Assembly (NCBI GenBank): GCA_024404095.1
Contig: JAKSQO010000009.1
Location: 1 to 64,000, forward strand
Direction: 5' to 3'
Source of the DNA: Clostridia bacterium
GTDB taxonomy: Bacteria > Bacillota > Clostridia > Oscillospirales > Acutalibacteraceae
DNA: 64,000 bases
The notes under the pieces were generated by a model. That model saw only the letters and a list, made by a program, of their open reading frames with translations, ran no database searches and was not told where the DNA came from. Shown here in pieces: positions 1 through 8,168 of this stretch. Every line of letters starts with the position of its first letter. The stretch's first letter is position 1. Made by a program: the position numbers and the translations under genes.

Positions 1-2
1 GC

Positions 3-332
3 AATGTGTATCTTGTAACAGGATATACAGATATGCGGAAAGGAATTGACGGACTTGCAGCGATTGTTCAGGGAAAGCTTATGCTGAATCCGTTTGATAA
101 AAGTCTGTTTCTGTTCTGCGGAAGAAACCGCAGTAAGATGAAAGGTTTACTGTGGGAAGGAGACGGATTCCTGCTGTTGTATAAAAGACTGGAAAACGGT
201 TCATTCAAATGGCCCCGTGATGAAACAGAAGCAAGAAAACTGTCATCACAGCAGATAAGATGGCTGCTTGAAGGACTTGCAATCGAACAGCCGAAAGCGA
301 TAAAAAATGCCAGACCCGGAACAGTTTACTGA
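3..332 (+). CDS. tnpB: IS66 TnpB (Orf2-like) accessory protein, 5' partial
   Basis: The reading frame is open to the left window edge and shows the IS66 Orf2 signature GYTDMRKGIDGLA near its start, then the conserved block around KGLLWEGDGFLLLYKRLE and WPR further on. TnpB of IS66 elements is about 115 residues and is needed for transposition, though its biochemical role is unknown. Only about 110 codons are visible; the GTG at 6 is probably an internal valine because the family usually has several residues before this motif. It lies just upstream of the transposase gene in the same orientation. Confidence 0.85.
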   Translation, partial: NVYLVTGYTDMRKGIDGLAAIVQGKLMLNPFDKSLFLFCGRNRSKMKGLLWEGDGFLLLYKRLENGSFKWPRDETEARKLSSQQIRWLLEGLAIEQPKAIKNARPGTVY

Positions 333-406
333 AAATTAACAGAATATTCTTGTCAACAACACACTTCTCTGATATGATAAATTCATCAAATCAGGGAGGT
401 GTTTTT

Positions 407-1882
407 ATGACAGTAACAGAAGAAAAATTAGCAAAAGAAAATGCCGACCTGAAAGAAGAAAATGCAGAATTAAAACGTCAGTTGTCTGTACTGAAAAAGA
501 TGGCATTCGGAAGCAAAAGCGAAAAGACAAAGCAGGTTGAAACAAATCCTGAACAGATATCTTTATTCAATGAAGCGGAGACAGAACAGTCAGTCTCAGC
601 CCGTGAAGAAGAAAAAGAAATCGTTGTAACAGGACATTCGAGAAAAAAGAAAAGAACCCGGGATGAAATATTCAAAGATTTGCCCGTGGAAGAAGTAATC
701 CATGAGGTCGAAGACAAAACCTGCCCGGAATGCGGAACGGAAATGACAGTAATCGGAAAAGAATATCTGCACGAAGAGCTGGTATATGTACCTGCAAAGG
801 TATACAGAAGAAAGCATTATGCAGAAGTAGTCAAATGCCCCGACTGCGGAGAATATACAGAGAAGTCAATCGGAGAAAAAGCAGTAATAGTAAAAGGTAA
901 AGCACCTGAAACAGTATTGCCGAAAAGCTATTGTTCAGCAGAGCTGCTTACACATATACTTTATGAGAAATATGCAAAGGCAGTACCGCTTGAAAGACTG
1001 TCAAAAGATTTCAGAAGCATGAAAGCGGAAATCTCAACGGCAACATTATCCAACTGGGTAATAGAAGCGGCAGACAGATATTTCAGACCGATATATGAAG
1101 AATTACATAATCAGATTCTGTCATCTTCAGTAATCCATGCGGATGAAACGGTTGTTCAGGTACTGAAAGAAAAAGACAGGAAAGCAACCGCCGAATCGAG
1201 AATGTGGGTATACTGTACGGAAAAGATAAAGCTGTATGAATACAGACCTACACGAAAGGGACAGAATGCGGCTGAATTCTTAAAAGGATATACGGGATAT
1301 CTGGTATGTGACGGATATGACGGTTACAACAAACTGACAGGAGTAACCCGATGCGGATGCTGGGCACATGCGAGAAGAAAATTCCTTGAAGCAATGCCTG
1401 TTGATGACGAATTAAAGAAAACATCAAAGGCAAAAGAAGGTTTTGAGAAAATCAACAGAATCTTTGAATTAGAAAGAAAATTCAAAGAATTATCAAAAGA
1501 AGAAAGATACAACCAACGCCAGAAGCAGACAAAACCTGTTCTTGACGATTTTTACGCATGGCTTGAAACGATAAATCCGATACAGGGTTCGGGACTGGCA
1601 AAAGCAGTACAGTATGCGAAAAACGAAAAGAAATATTTATACGCATTTCTTGAAAATCCGGATATTCCGATAGACAACAATCTTGCAGAAAGAACGGTAA
1701 AACCGTTTGTAATCGGCAGGAAGAACTGGTTGTTTTCAACATCGACAAAGGGAGCTGAAGCAAGTGCGATGATTTATTCGATAATCAACACGGCCGAAGC
1801 GAACGGTCTGAATCCAAGAGATTATCTGACTGAAGTGTTCACCCATCCCGGCAGATTAATCCTGCCGCTGAAATCCGAATAA
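407..1882 (+). CDS. tnpC: IS66 family transposase (TnpC)
   Basis: The 491-residue product has the IS66 transposase layout: an N-terminal leucine-zipper-like coiled coil (repeated KENADLKEENAELK), a zinc-finger region with two CPxCG-type pairs (about residues 105-150), and a DDE catalytic domain with HADET, CDGYDGYN and the C-terminal NNLAERTVKPFVIGRKNW block that carries the catalytic Glu. The start at 407 is chosen because GGGAGGT lies seven bases upstream; an open frame extends to 350 without a ribosome binding site. The gene is full length without visible frameshift, so the element may be active. Confidence 0.93.
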   Translation: MTVTEEKLAKENADLKEENAELKRQLSVLKKMAFGSKSEKTKQVETNPEQISLFNEAETEQSVSAREEEKEIVVTGHSRKKKRTRDEIFKDLPVEEVIHEVEDKTCPECGTEMTVIGKEYLHEELVYVPAKVYRRKHYAEVVKCPDCGEYTEKSIGEKAVIVKGKAPETVLPKSYCSAELLTHILYEKYAKAVPLERLSKDFRSMKAEISTATLSNWVIEAADRYFRPIYEELHNQILSSSVIHADETVVQVLKEKDRKATAESRMWVYCTEKIKLYEYRPTRKGQNAAEFLKGYTGYLVCDGYDGYNKLTGVTRCGCWAHARRKFLEAMPVDDELKKTSKAKEGFEKINRIFELERKFKELSKEERYNQRQKQTKPVLDDFYAWLETINPIQGSGLAKAVQYAKNEKKYLYAFLENPDIPIDNNLAERTVKPFVIGRKNWLFSTSTKGAEASAMIYSIINTAEANGLNPRDYLTEVFTHPGRLILPLKSE

Positions 1883-1899
1883 TTCCATGCAAAGCAATG

Positions 1900-1926
1900 C
1901 CCGGCAACGATTTAGTCGCTGCCGGG
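1900..1926 (+). terminator. Hairpin after IS66 transposase gene
   Basis: A 7-bp GC-rich stem (CCCGGCA/TGCCGGG) with an inner CGA/TCG pairing lies 18 bases after the transposase stop and is followed by a T-rich tract (TTTAATCTTGTCTT). It is likely the transcript end inside the element; the T-run is imperfect. Confidence 0.5.
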
Positions 1927-1964
1927 TTTAATCTTGTCTTACGAGGGATTATTTTGGGGTTACG

Positions 1965-2657
1965 CTATTCCTTATCATCCCCGAACAGTTTTTTAAGCAC
2001 TTTTGTAACAAATCTTCCTGTTCTTGATGTATCATCAGCAAACAAGAACTCACCTGTTCTTCTTTTTCTTGCATATTCACACAGATTATCGTTGATAAAA
2101 CCGTTTTGCATAACCTCGTTAAACCTTATTATCTCCTTAATACTCGGCACAGCAAAAATCAATAGCCATAAAAGAAACAGTAAAGTAAAAAGAGTCGGCG
2201 GTTCTGCAACAAAACACATTGCTATCATTGCGACACCTAACGGCCAGGCGCTTGATACAAACAAATGAAGATTTTTGTGTTTCTTTTTTATTCTGTCAAA
2301 TTCCGAAAGCGAATACCTTTCGTTTGATACATTTTCTTTTATATACGGTGCATTAACGGTTATCTGTAATCTTACCGTCCAATCATTATTAGCAAGAGTA
2401 ATTTTTTCAACATTCAGGTCATCAATAACAAAGGAATAATCAGTATAAATTTTTGTAGTTGTAGATGACCCGAAAAACATATGAAAAATAATCACCTCAA
2501 GCCAATCAATATGAACTGACGGCTTATCAAGAGCTACAAGCTCAATTTTTGTATTCATAGGACAATCAAAAAAGACACTTGAACCACCGTTAAGATTAAA
2601 TGACCTGCCGTTAGCTATGGCACGATATCTATATTTGGTCGAATTGTAAAGCTCCAT
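1965..2657 (-). CDS. Membrane protein of unknown function, 3' end at IS66 junction
   Basis: Not recognised. The 230-residue product is mainly soluble at the N-terminus (beta-rich, about 1-120), followed by a basic stretch and a hydrophobic hairpin at about residues 132-172 that looks like two membrane segments, then a charged C-terminal tail ending in FGDDKE. GGAGG lies eight bases before the ATG. It sits 15 nt after the chromate transporter pair on the same strand and may be co-transcribed with it. The TAG stop (1965-1967) lies two bases from the inferred IS66 end, inside the expected target duplication, so the original C-terminus may have been preserved by the duplication or altered by it. 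Confidence 0.7.
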   Translation of the reverse strand: MELYNSTKYRYRAIANGRSFNLNGGSSVFFDCPMNTKIELVALDKPSVHIDWLEVIIFHMFFGSSTTTKIYTDYSFVIDDLNVEKITLANNDWTVRLQITVNAPYIKENVSNERYSLSEFDRIKKKHKNLHLFVSSAWPLGVAMIAMCFVAEPPTLFTLLFLLWLLIFAVPSIKEIIRFNEVMQNGFINDNLCEYARKRRTGEFLFADDTSRTGRFVTKVLKKLFGDDKE

Positions 2658-2672
2658 TTGTTGTCCTCCGAT

Positions 2673-3248
2673 TTATACAGGCAAATTAAGTGCATAACCT
2701 GCAACAATTCCAACGGCAGCGGAGATGCAGATAATTATAATCGGATGCAATTTCTTTTTAAGAATGAGAAACAGCATACCGAGGAAAAGAACAAGTGAAA
2801 TGTAAAACGGAACAGTCTTAAAAACTTCAAGTGAAAGTCCGTCGTTGAAGAATACATTTGCGCCAACAGATATAACCGCAGCACCGATAAGTCCGATAAC
2901 CGCAGGCTTAAGGCCTGTCATTGCTCCGCTGACAATTTTGCTTGTTCTGAATTTATCGTAGATTTTTGCAACTATAAGAATTATCACGAATGACGGAAGT
3001 ACAACTCCGAAGGTTGCGCACAATGAGCCGAGTATACCGCCCATTTCAGCACCGATATAGGTTGAAATATTGATTGCAAACGGACCGGGGGTGCTCTCGC
3101 TGACAGCGATAAAATTAACGAGGTTTTCAAGCTCCATCCACTTGTGCGCAAGCACCTCGGACTGAATCAGCGGTATCATTGCATAGCCGCCGCCGAATGT
3201 AAACAGACCGATTTTGAAGAAAGTCCAGAAAAGTTCAAGATAAATCAT
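2673..3248 (-). CDS. chrA: Chromate transporter (CHR) family half-size subunit
   Basis: The 191-residue protein carries the CHR family signatures FKIGLFTFGGGYAMIPLI near the N-terminus and STPGPFAINISTYIG around residue 53, followed by several hydrophobic segments. Short-chain CHR proteins of about 190 residues occur as adjacent pairs that together equal one full-length two-domain transporter. The family is named for chromate efflux, but the physiological substrate of paired forms in gut Firmicutes is unclear. Its ATG overlaps the stop of the upstream partner (ATGA), and GGAGG lies six bases upstream, so translation is probably coupled. Confidence 0.9.
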   Translation of the reverse strand: MIYLELFWTFFKIGLFTFGGGYAMIPLIQSEVLAHKWMELENLVNFIAVSESTPGPFAINISTYIGAEMGGILGSLCATFGVVLPSFVIILIVAKIYDKFRTSKIVSGAMTGLKPAVIGLIGAAVISVGANVFFNDGLSLEVFKTVPFYISLVLFLGMLFLILKKKLHPIIIICISAAVGIVAGYALNLPV

Positions 3249-3823
3249 ATATTCTTCCTCCCTGCAATCAGCGATGTAACAAGTCCAAAGACAGCACAGC
3301 CGATAATAACAAACAGGACGTTAACATCAAACACAGCGGTAACGGTAAATGCCGCTGCCATAATGATATACGAAATAAGTCCTTTGTCGACCTTTTTATA
3401 CATTGTCCACAGAGCCTTGCAGATAAGCGCAAGCACGCCTGCACGGATGCCCCAGAAAGCATACTTCACAGCTTTAAGCTCAGAAAATTGACGCAGTACA
3501 AATGAAATTGCAAATATGATACAGAACGGCGGCAGAACAACACCGAGAGTTGCGATAAGCGCGCCGAAAAAGCCTGCCACACGGTAGCCGACAAAGGTTG
3601 CCGAATTGATTGCAATCGGACCGGGGGTTGATTCGGCTATCGCAATTATTTCAAGTATATCATCGTCAGTTATCCACTTTTTCTTTTCAACAATTTCACG
3701 CTGAATTATCGGAATCATGGCATAACCGCCGCCAAAAGTGAAACCGCCGATTTTAAGGAACGTCAGAAACAGAGGAAGGAGCTTCTTTCTCTGTTCGGCG
3801 TTCATTATTTTTTTATCGCTCAT
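3245..3823 (-). CDS. chrA: Chromate transporter (CHR) family half-size subunit, first of pair
   Basis: The 192-residue membrane protein is homologous to its neighbour, with FLKIGGFTFGGGYAMIPII at the N-terminus and STPGPIAINSATFVGYR around residue 70. It is the first gene after a near-perfect SigA promoter and overlaps the second CHR gene by 4 bp. In paired systems the two subunits are thought to insert with opposite topology and work as a heterodimer; that is family knowledge and not visible here. AAAGG before the ATG supports the start. Confidence 0.9.
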   Translation of the reverse strand: MSDKKIMNAEQRKKLLPLFLTFLKIGGFTFGGGYAMIPIIQREIVEKKKWITDDDILEIIAIAESTPGPIAINSATFVGYRVAGFFGALIATLGVVLPPFCIIFAISFVLRQFSELKAVKYAFWGIRAGVLALICKALWTMYKKVDKGLISYIIMAAAFTVTAVFDVNVLFVIIGCAVFGLVTSLIAGRKNI

Positions 3824-3855
3824 ATTATCCCTTTCTTTTGCTGAAATCTGAATAT

Positions 3856-3884
3856 ATTATATTTACGGGTAATGTTTTTGTCAA
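3856..3884 (-). promoter_or_regulatory. SigA-type promoter for chromate transporter pair
   Basis: On the minus strand TTGACA (3879-3884), 17 bp spacer and TATAAT (3856-3861) match both consensus hexamers, 33 bases upstream of the first CHR gene. Confidence 0.85.
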
Positions 3885-3976
3885 TATTCTTTATTATTCA
3901 CCTTTCATCTTCAACTATATGCATTGAAATAAAAGTGAAATATTAAGTCAGACATATCTTATCGCCTTAATTCAAA

Positions 3977-4003
3977 TCAGGCACCTCCGATGGAAGTGCC
4001 TGA
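3977..4003 (-). terminator. Hairpin terminator after trxB
   Basis: An 8-bp perfect stem (TCAGGCAC/GTGCCTGA) with an 11-nt loop lies directly behind the trxB stop. The T-tract in the minus direction (ATTTGAATT) is weak, whereas in the plus direction it is AATTTTT, so it may work better as a bidirectional barrier. Confidence 0.55.
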
Positions 4004-4008
4004 AATTT

Positions 4009-4911
4009 TTATAATGAGTCTACATAATCACATGCAGCGAGAGCGGCGATTGCACCGTCAGCAGCTGCAGTTGTAACCTGACGGATTTTCTTTGAACGGC
4101 AGTCACCTGCAACAAAAATACCGTTTGACTTTGTTGTGCAGGTTTCATTTGAATCCGCATATCCTCTTTCATCAAGAGCAATAACGTCGCTGAAAGCTTC
4201 ATTCTGCGGAATAAGTCCGATTGCAATAAAAAGACCGTCAAGGCTAAGCTCTGTTTTCTCGCCCTTTTCGTTCTTTATAACGATTCCCTTAAGCTCGCTG
4301 TCACCGATATAGCTGTCAACAACTGCGCCGAGAATGACTTCGACATTATCCTTTGCGTAGAGCTGTTCAGCAAGCTTCTTTTCGCCTGTAAGGAAATCAA
4401 GATTCTGAATAACATATACTTTTTTTGCAAGGTCGGAAAGCAGAAGTGCCTCCTGCAATGCGGAATTACCGCCGCCGACAACGCCGACAACCTTATCCTT
4501 ATAAAACGCACCGTCGCAGACAGCGCAGAAAGAAATACCCTCTCCGACAAATTTTTCTTCGTCGGGAAGTCCGAGCATACGATGCTTTGCACCCGTTGCG
4601 ATGATTACAGCCTTACCCTCAAACTCGCCGTCCTCGGTAACAACTGTTTTAACGTCACCGTCCTTAATTTCAAGAACCTCGGTCATTTCGACCTCTGCCC
4701 CCTGCTCAAGCACCTGCTCGACAAGCTTCTCGGCAAATTCATTACCTGTCAGACTGATAAAGCCGGGAATATTCTCAACCTTTGGCGAAAACGTAATCTG
4801 TCCGCCGAAGGTTTCTTTTTCAATTACAAGCACATTCTTGTTAGCCCTGCGTGCATACAGAGCGGCGGTCAGTCCCGCAGGACCGCCGCCAACTATGATA
4901 ATATCGTACAT
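4009..4911 (-). CDS. trxB: Thioredoxin-disulfide reductase
   Basis: The 300-residue flavoprotein transfers electrons from NADPH to thioredoxin. Visible features are the FAD-binding GGGPAGLTAALYARR at the N-terminus, the redox-active CAVC pair (about 130-133), a second nucleotide-binding GGGNSALQEA, and the C-terminal FAD motif GIFVAGDCR. Length is typical. It starts nine bases after the nrdD stop with GAGG upstream and so is the distal gene of the nrdD transcript. Given that NrdD here carries its own thioredoxin-like domain, this reductase is a likely electron donor to that domain; that link is inference from the neighbourhood. Confidence 0.95.
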   Translation of the reverse strand: MYDIIIVGGGPAGLTAALYARRANKNVLVIEKETFGGQITFSPKVENIPGFISLTGNEFAEKLVEQVLEQGAEVEMTEVLEIKDGDVKTVVTEDGEFEGKAVIIATGAKHRMLGLPDEEKFVGEGISFCAVCDGAFYKDKVVGVVGGGNSALQEALLLSDLAKKVYVIQNLDFLTGEKKLAEQLYAKDNVEVILGAVVDSYIGDSELKGIVIKNEKGEKTELSLDGLFIAIGLIPQNEAFSDVIALDERGYADSNETCTTKSNGIFVAGDCRSKKIRQVTTAAADGAIAALAACDYVDSL

Positions 4912-4920
4912 TATTTATCC

Positions 4921-7290
4921 TCAGTTATTGAGAAATTTTTTGATATCCGAAACACCTGCATACTTTGTCGCTTCACCGTTTTTGATAACAACAAGTGTCG
5001 GTGCCTGTTTTACGCCGAGAGAAGTTGCAAGCTCTGCTTCCTCGTTTGCAAGTACCTTTTTATAGGGGAAGCCTGCCTTGTCAAGTGTTGCGCAAGCAAT
5101 CTTGCAGTTCGGGCAAGTTGCTGTTGTGAAGAGAATATTTGCGTCCTCTGTTTCAGCCTTAGGAGCTTCCTCAACTGCTGCGATTTCTTCAACAGTAGCC
5201 TTCTTATTGAGCTTTGAGTTTGCAATATCGTAAACCTTACGATCCTTATACTCCTGAGCCTTACCGTCATTCCAGTTCTGAACAGGACGGTAATAGCCTG
5301 TGATACGGCTGTAAACCTCCGTGGGTTCACTGCAATCAGGACAGGTATAAACCTCGCCTGCAATGTAACCGTGATTCTTACATACAGAGTATGTCGGAGA
5401 CATTGTATAATAAGGAAGCTTATAGTTTTCGGCAATCTTTCTTACAAGATTTGCGGCTGCCTTCCAGTCGGGAAGCTTTTCACCGAGGAATGCGTGGAAT
5501 ACTGTACCTGATGTGTAAAGTGTCTGAAGCTCATCCTGAATATCAAGAGCTGTGAAAATATCCTCTGTATAACCAACAGGAAGATGTGAAGAGTTGGTAT
5601 AGTAAGGTGTATCGTCACAAGATTTGGCAGCTGTGATGATGTCGGGATATCTCTTAAGGTCATGCTTAGCAAGACGGAATGCTGTTGACTCAGCAGGTGT
5701 CGCCTCAAGGTTGTAGAGATCGCCGTATTCAACCTGATAGTCAGAGAGCTTGTCACGCATATGATTGAGAACCTTAACAGAGAAATCCTGTGTTTCCTTA
5801 TGGGTCATATCCTTCTTAAGCCATTTAGCGTTAAGACCAACCTCGTTCATACCAACAAGACCGATTGTTGAGAAGTGATTGTTGAATGTACCGAGATATC
5901 TCTTTGTGTAGGGATAAAGACCGTTATCAAGGAGCTTTGTGATAACTGTACGCTTAACCTTAAGTGAGCGTGCAGAAATATCAAGCATTTTATCAAGACG
6001 AGCGAAGAATTCCTCCTCGTTGTTTGCAAGATATGCGATTCTGGGCATATTGATTGTAACAACACCGACAGAACCTGTGCTTTCACCGCTTCCGAAGAAA
6101 CCGCCTGACTTCTTGCGAAGCTCACGGAGGTCAAGACGAAGACGGCAGCACATTGAACGGACGTCGCTCGGCTCCATATCGGAATTGATGTAGTTTGAGA
6201 AATACGGTGTGCCGTACTTTGCTGTCATCTCGAAGAGGAGACGGTTGTTTTCGGTATCTGACCAGTCGAAATCTCTTGTGATTGAATAGGTCGGGATGGG
6301 ATACTGGAATCCACGTCCGTTAGCATCGCCCTCGATCATAATCTCGATAAATGCCTTATTGACCATATCCATTTCTTTCTTACAGTCTTTATACTTGAAG
6401 TCAACCTCCTTGCCGCCGACAATACAGTTAAGCTCAGCAAGGTCAGCAGGAACCGTCCAGTCAAGAGTGATGTTTGTGAACGGTGACTGTGTGCCCCAGC
6501 GTGACGGAGTATTTACACCGTAGATGAATGACTGAATGCACTGCTTAACTTCCTTATATGAGAGATTGTCAACCTTTACAAAAGGAGCAAGATATGTGTC
6601 AAATGAAGAGAATGCCTGTGCGCCTGCCCACTCGTTCTGCATAATGCCGAGGAAGTTTACCATCTGGTTGCAGAGTGTTGAGAGATGACCTGCGGGAGAA
6701 GATGTAATCTTGCCTCTTACACCGCCGAGACCCTCCTGAATAAGCTGCTTGAGAGACCAGCCTGCACAGTAACCTGTAAGCATTGAAAGGTCGTGAATGT
6801 GGATATCAGCATTGCGATGTGCGTTTGCGATTTCCTCATCATATACCTCAGAAAGCCAGTAGTTAGCGGTAACAGCGCCTGAGTTAGAGAGAATAAGACC
6901 GCCGACTGAATAAGTAACTGTTGAATTTTCCTTAACTCGCCAGTCATTAACCTTAAGATAGTTGTCAACGATTTCCTTATAGTCAACCATTGTTGTATTG
7001 AGGTTACGAATCTTTTCACGCTGTTTACGGTAGAGGATGTATGCCTTTGCAACATCGTCATAGCCCGCCTTGATAAGAACAGACTCTACGCTGTCCTGGA
7101 TATTCTCAACCGTTACCTTACCGTTATCAATTTTCGGTTCAAACTCAGAAGTAACCTTGAGTGCAAGAAAATCTACTGTATCGGAATTGTACTGCTTGCT
7201 GCACGCGTCAAATGCCTTGGTTATCGCGTCTCTGATTTTGTGAAGGTCGAAGTCTACAACTTTGCCGTCACGTTTTACTACTGTATACAT
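4921..7290 (-). CDS. nrdD: Anaerobic ribonucleoside-triphosphate reductase fused to thioredoxin-like domain
   Basis: Class III glycyl-radical reductase making dNTPs without oxygen. Order of domains: ATP-cone at residues 1-95 (VVKRDGKVVDFDLHKI), the NrdD catalytic barrel including NTPSRWG near 250, the zinc ribbon CKNHGY...CPDC, and the glycyl radical loop RITGYYRPV (Gly about 665). After a Glu/Ala linker the last 72 residues form a thioredoxin/glutaredoxin-like fold with CPNC at about 726-729 and a cis-Pro loop QAPTL. Typical NrdD is about 700-720 residues, so the tail is a true fusion. The SD AAAGGAGA supports the ATG at 7290. NrdG is encoded upstream and trxB downstream on the same strand. 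Confidence 0.95.
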   Translation of the reverse strand: MYTVVKRDGKVVDFDLHKIRDAITKAFDACSKQYNSDTVDFLALKVTSEFEPKIDNGKVTVENIQDSVESVLIKAGYDDVAKAYILYRKQREKIRNLNTTMVDYKEIVDNYLKVNDWRVKENSTVTYSVGGLILSNSGAVTANYWLSEVYDEEIANAHRNADIHIHDLSMLTGYCAGWSLKQLIQEGLGGVRGKITSSPAGHLSTLCNQMVNFLGIMQNEWAGAQAFSSFDTYLAPFVKVDNLSYKEVKQCIQSFIYGVNTPSRWGTQSPFTNITLDWTVPADLAELNCIVGGKEVDFKYKDCKKEMDMVNKAFIEIMIEGDANGRGFQYPIPTYSITRDFDWSDTENNRLLFEMTAKYGTPYFSNYINSDMEPSDVRSMCCRLRLDLRELRKKSGGFFGSGESTGSVGVVTINMPRIAYLANNEEEFFARLDKMLDISARSLKVKRTVITKLLDNGLYPYTKRYLGTFNNHFSTIGLVGMNEVGLNAKWLKKDMTHKETQDFSVKVLNHMRDKLSDYQVEYGDLYNLEATPAESTAFRLAKHDLKRYPDIITAAKSCDDTPYYTNSSHLPVGYTEDIFTALDIQDELQTLYTSGTVFHAFLGEKLPDWKAAANLVRKIAENYKLPYYTMSPTYSVCKNHGYIAGEVYTCPDCSEPTEVYSRITGYYRPVQNWNDGKAQEYKDRKVYDIANSKLNKKATVEEIAAVEEAPKAETEDANILFTTATCPNCKIACATLDKAGFPYKKVLANEEAELATSLGVKQAPTLVVIKNGEATKYAGVSDIKKFLNN

Positions 7291-7320
7291 TGCAATCTCT
7301 CCTTTATAAATTTTGTTTCC

Positions 7321-7336
7321 TGTGAATTATATCACA
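7321..7336. promoter_or_regulatory. TGTGA-N6-TCACA palindrome over nrdD -10
   Basis: A perfect 5+5 inverted repeat with 6-bp spacer, the half-site pattern bound by Crp/Fnr-family regulators (TGTGA-N6-TCACA in Bacillus Fnr). It covers the -10 hexamer, a position that would repress rather than activate. The TATAAT core accounts for part of the spacer, so chance is possible. Confidence 0.45.
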
Positions 7337-7355
7337 TCAAATAATTCATTGTCAA
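7326..7355 (-). promoter_or_regulatory. SigA-type promoter of nrdD
   Basis: TTGACA (7350-7355) and TATAAT (7326-7331) on the minus strand, spacer 18 bp, 36 bases upstream of the nrdD start codon. The -35 is overlapped by an NrdR-like box and the -10 sits in the middle of a TGTGA/TCACA palindrome, so two repressors or one repressor plus an Fnr/Crp-like protein could act here. Confidence 0.85.
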
Positions 7356-7368
7356 CTATATATTGTGT
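7353..7368. promoter_or_regulatory. NrdR box upstream of nrdD
   Basis: CAACTATATATTGTGT matches the NrdR consensus (ACACwATATATwGTGT) at 14 of 16 positions and touches the -35 of the nrdD promoter. NrdR represses ribonucleotide reductase genes when ATP/dATP levels are high. Only one clear copy is seen at this promoter, whereas NrdR sites usually come in pairs. Confidence 0.75.
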
Positions 7369-7398
7369 TATTTTTGTACTTTTAGCGTCTTAAGTACA

Positions 7399-8091
7399 TT
7401 ATATACCACGTATTGTGGTTTCGGGCACATATTTTTTTGCAGCTTCGCACATTTCCTTCATTATGTCTGAATCAATGCCGCTCATACCCCCACTTATAAG
7501 GTTGCCCGAATCAATAAAATTCTGAATAAAGTATCTGCGTGCACCCTTTATCCATTCTGCGGCATCGGTAATACTTTCGACCGTGTGCAGTCCGTCAACA
7601 ACAGTTGTACGGAATTCATAATCGACCTTGCCCTCCATAAGGAAGCTTACACTTTCCTCAATTTTCGAGATATCGAAACTTTCAAGTCCTGCCGTTTCGC
7701 CGTATAATGCTTTAGAATTTTTAATATCCATCGCAACATAATCGACAAGGCGCTCATTTACAAGATACTTCAGTCTTTCGGGATAGCTGCCGTTTGTATC
7801 AAGCTTTACGTTAAAGCCCTCAGCCTTGACCCTGCGTATAAAGTCAACAATGCTGTCGGACATAAGCGGTTCTCCGCCCGAAACAGCAACACCGTCAAGC
7901 AGACCCTTGCGTTTTCTAAGAAACGAGAGTATTTCCTCCTCGTCATACTCCTCCGCTTCGCTAAGCTGTGTTACAAGTAAAGCGTTGTGGCAGAACGGAC
8001 AGCGGAAGTTGCATCCGCCCGTAAAAACGGTACAGGCAACCTTACCCGGATAATCAAGCAATGTCATCTTCTGAAAGCCGTGAAACTTCAT
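7399..8091 (-). CDS. nrdG: Anaerobic ribonucleotide reductase-activating protein
   Basis: Radical SAM enzyme of 230 residues that installs the glycyl radical on NrdD. The cluster-binding motif CNFRCPFC (CxxxCxxC) lies at about residue 27, followed by the GGEPL SAM-binding motif. The start at 8091 (MKFHGFQ) is preferred because GGAGGTG lies seven bases upstream; an in-frame ATG at 8112 has no ribosome binding site. It is the promoter-proximal gene with nrdD about 110 bp downstream behind a second promoter, an order opposite to the more common nrdD-nrdG. The length (longer than E. coli NrdG) and the YDEEEILSFL region resemble the clostridial NrdG type. Confidence 0.93.
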   Translation of the reverse strand: MKFHGFQKMTLLDYPGKVACTVFTGGCNFRCPFCHNALLVTQLSEAEEYDEEEILSFLRKRKGLLDGVAVSGGEPLMSDSIVDFIRRVKAEGFNVKLDTNGSYPERLKYLVNERLVDYVAMDIKNSKALYGETAGLESFDISKIEESVSFLMEGKVDYEFRTTVVDGLHTVESITDAAEWIKGARRYFIQNFIDSGNLISGGMSGIDSDIMKEMCEAAKKYVPETTIRGI

Positions 8092-8115
8092 CCGTTTCAC
8101 CTCCGCACGCATATT

Positions 8116-8131
8116 GTGTGTAGAAACACAC
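8116..8131 (-). promoter_or_regulatory. Hairpin in nrdG leader
   Basis: A 6-bp GTGTGT/ACACAC stem with a 4-nt loop sits between the inferred transcription start and the nrdG SD. It may be an operator or a 5' stabilising hairpin; no T-run follows, so it is not a terminator. Confidence 0.35.
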
Positions 8132-8139
8132 CGATTGAT

Positions 8140-8168
8140 AGTATATCACAACATAATGTGGAGTGCAA
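8140..8168 (-). promoter_or_regulatory. SigA-type promoter of nrdG
   Basis: TTGCAC (8163-8168), 17 bp, TATACT (8140-8145) on the minus strand. One NrdR-like box fills the spacer and another lies upstream of the -35. Confidence 0.75.

Larger units (their letters stand above)
1..1963 (+). mobile_element. IS66-family insertion sequence, right part
   Basis: Two IS66 accessory/transposase genes (tnpB and tnpC) lie in the usual order and the element runs off the left edge of the window, so tnpA and the left inverted repeat are not visible. The right terminus is inferred at 1963: read inward on the minus strand the end begins GTAACCCC, and IS66 elements characteristically start with GTAA. IS66 elements duplicate 8 bp on insertion, so 1964-1971 is the expected duplicated target, which cannot be confirmed without the left end. 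Confidence 0.8.

Noticed and set aside
1897..2268. Plus-strand frame across the IS66 right end
   Set aside because: It begins inside the IS hairpin and runs antisense to the membrane-protein gene; no SD and no protein character.
4582..5217. 211-codon plus-strand frame antisense to trxB and nrdD
   Set aside because: It is a shadow of the third-codon-position composition of two strongly conserved genes; no SD and a Cys/Leu-rich low-plausibility product.
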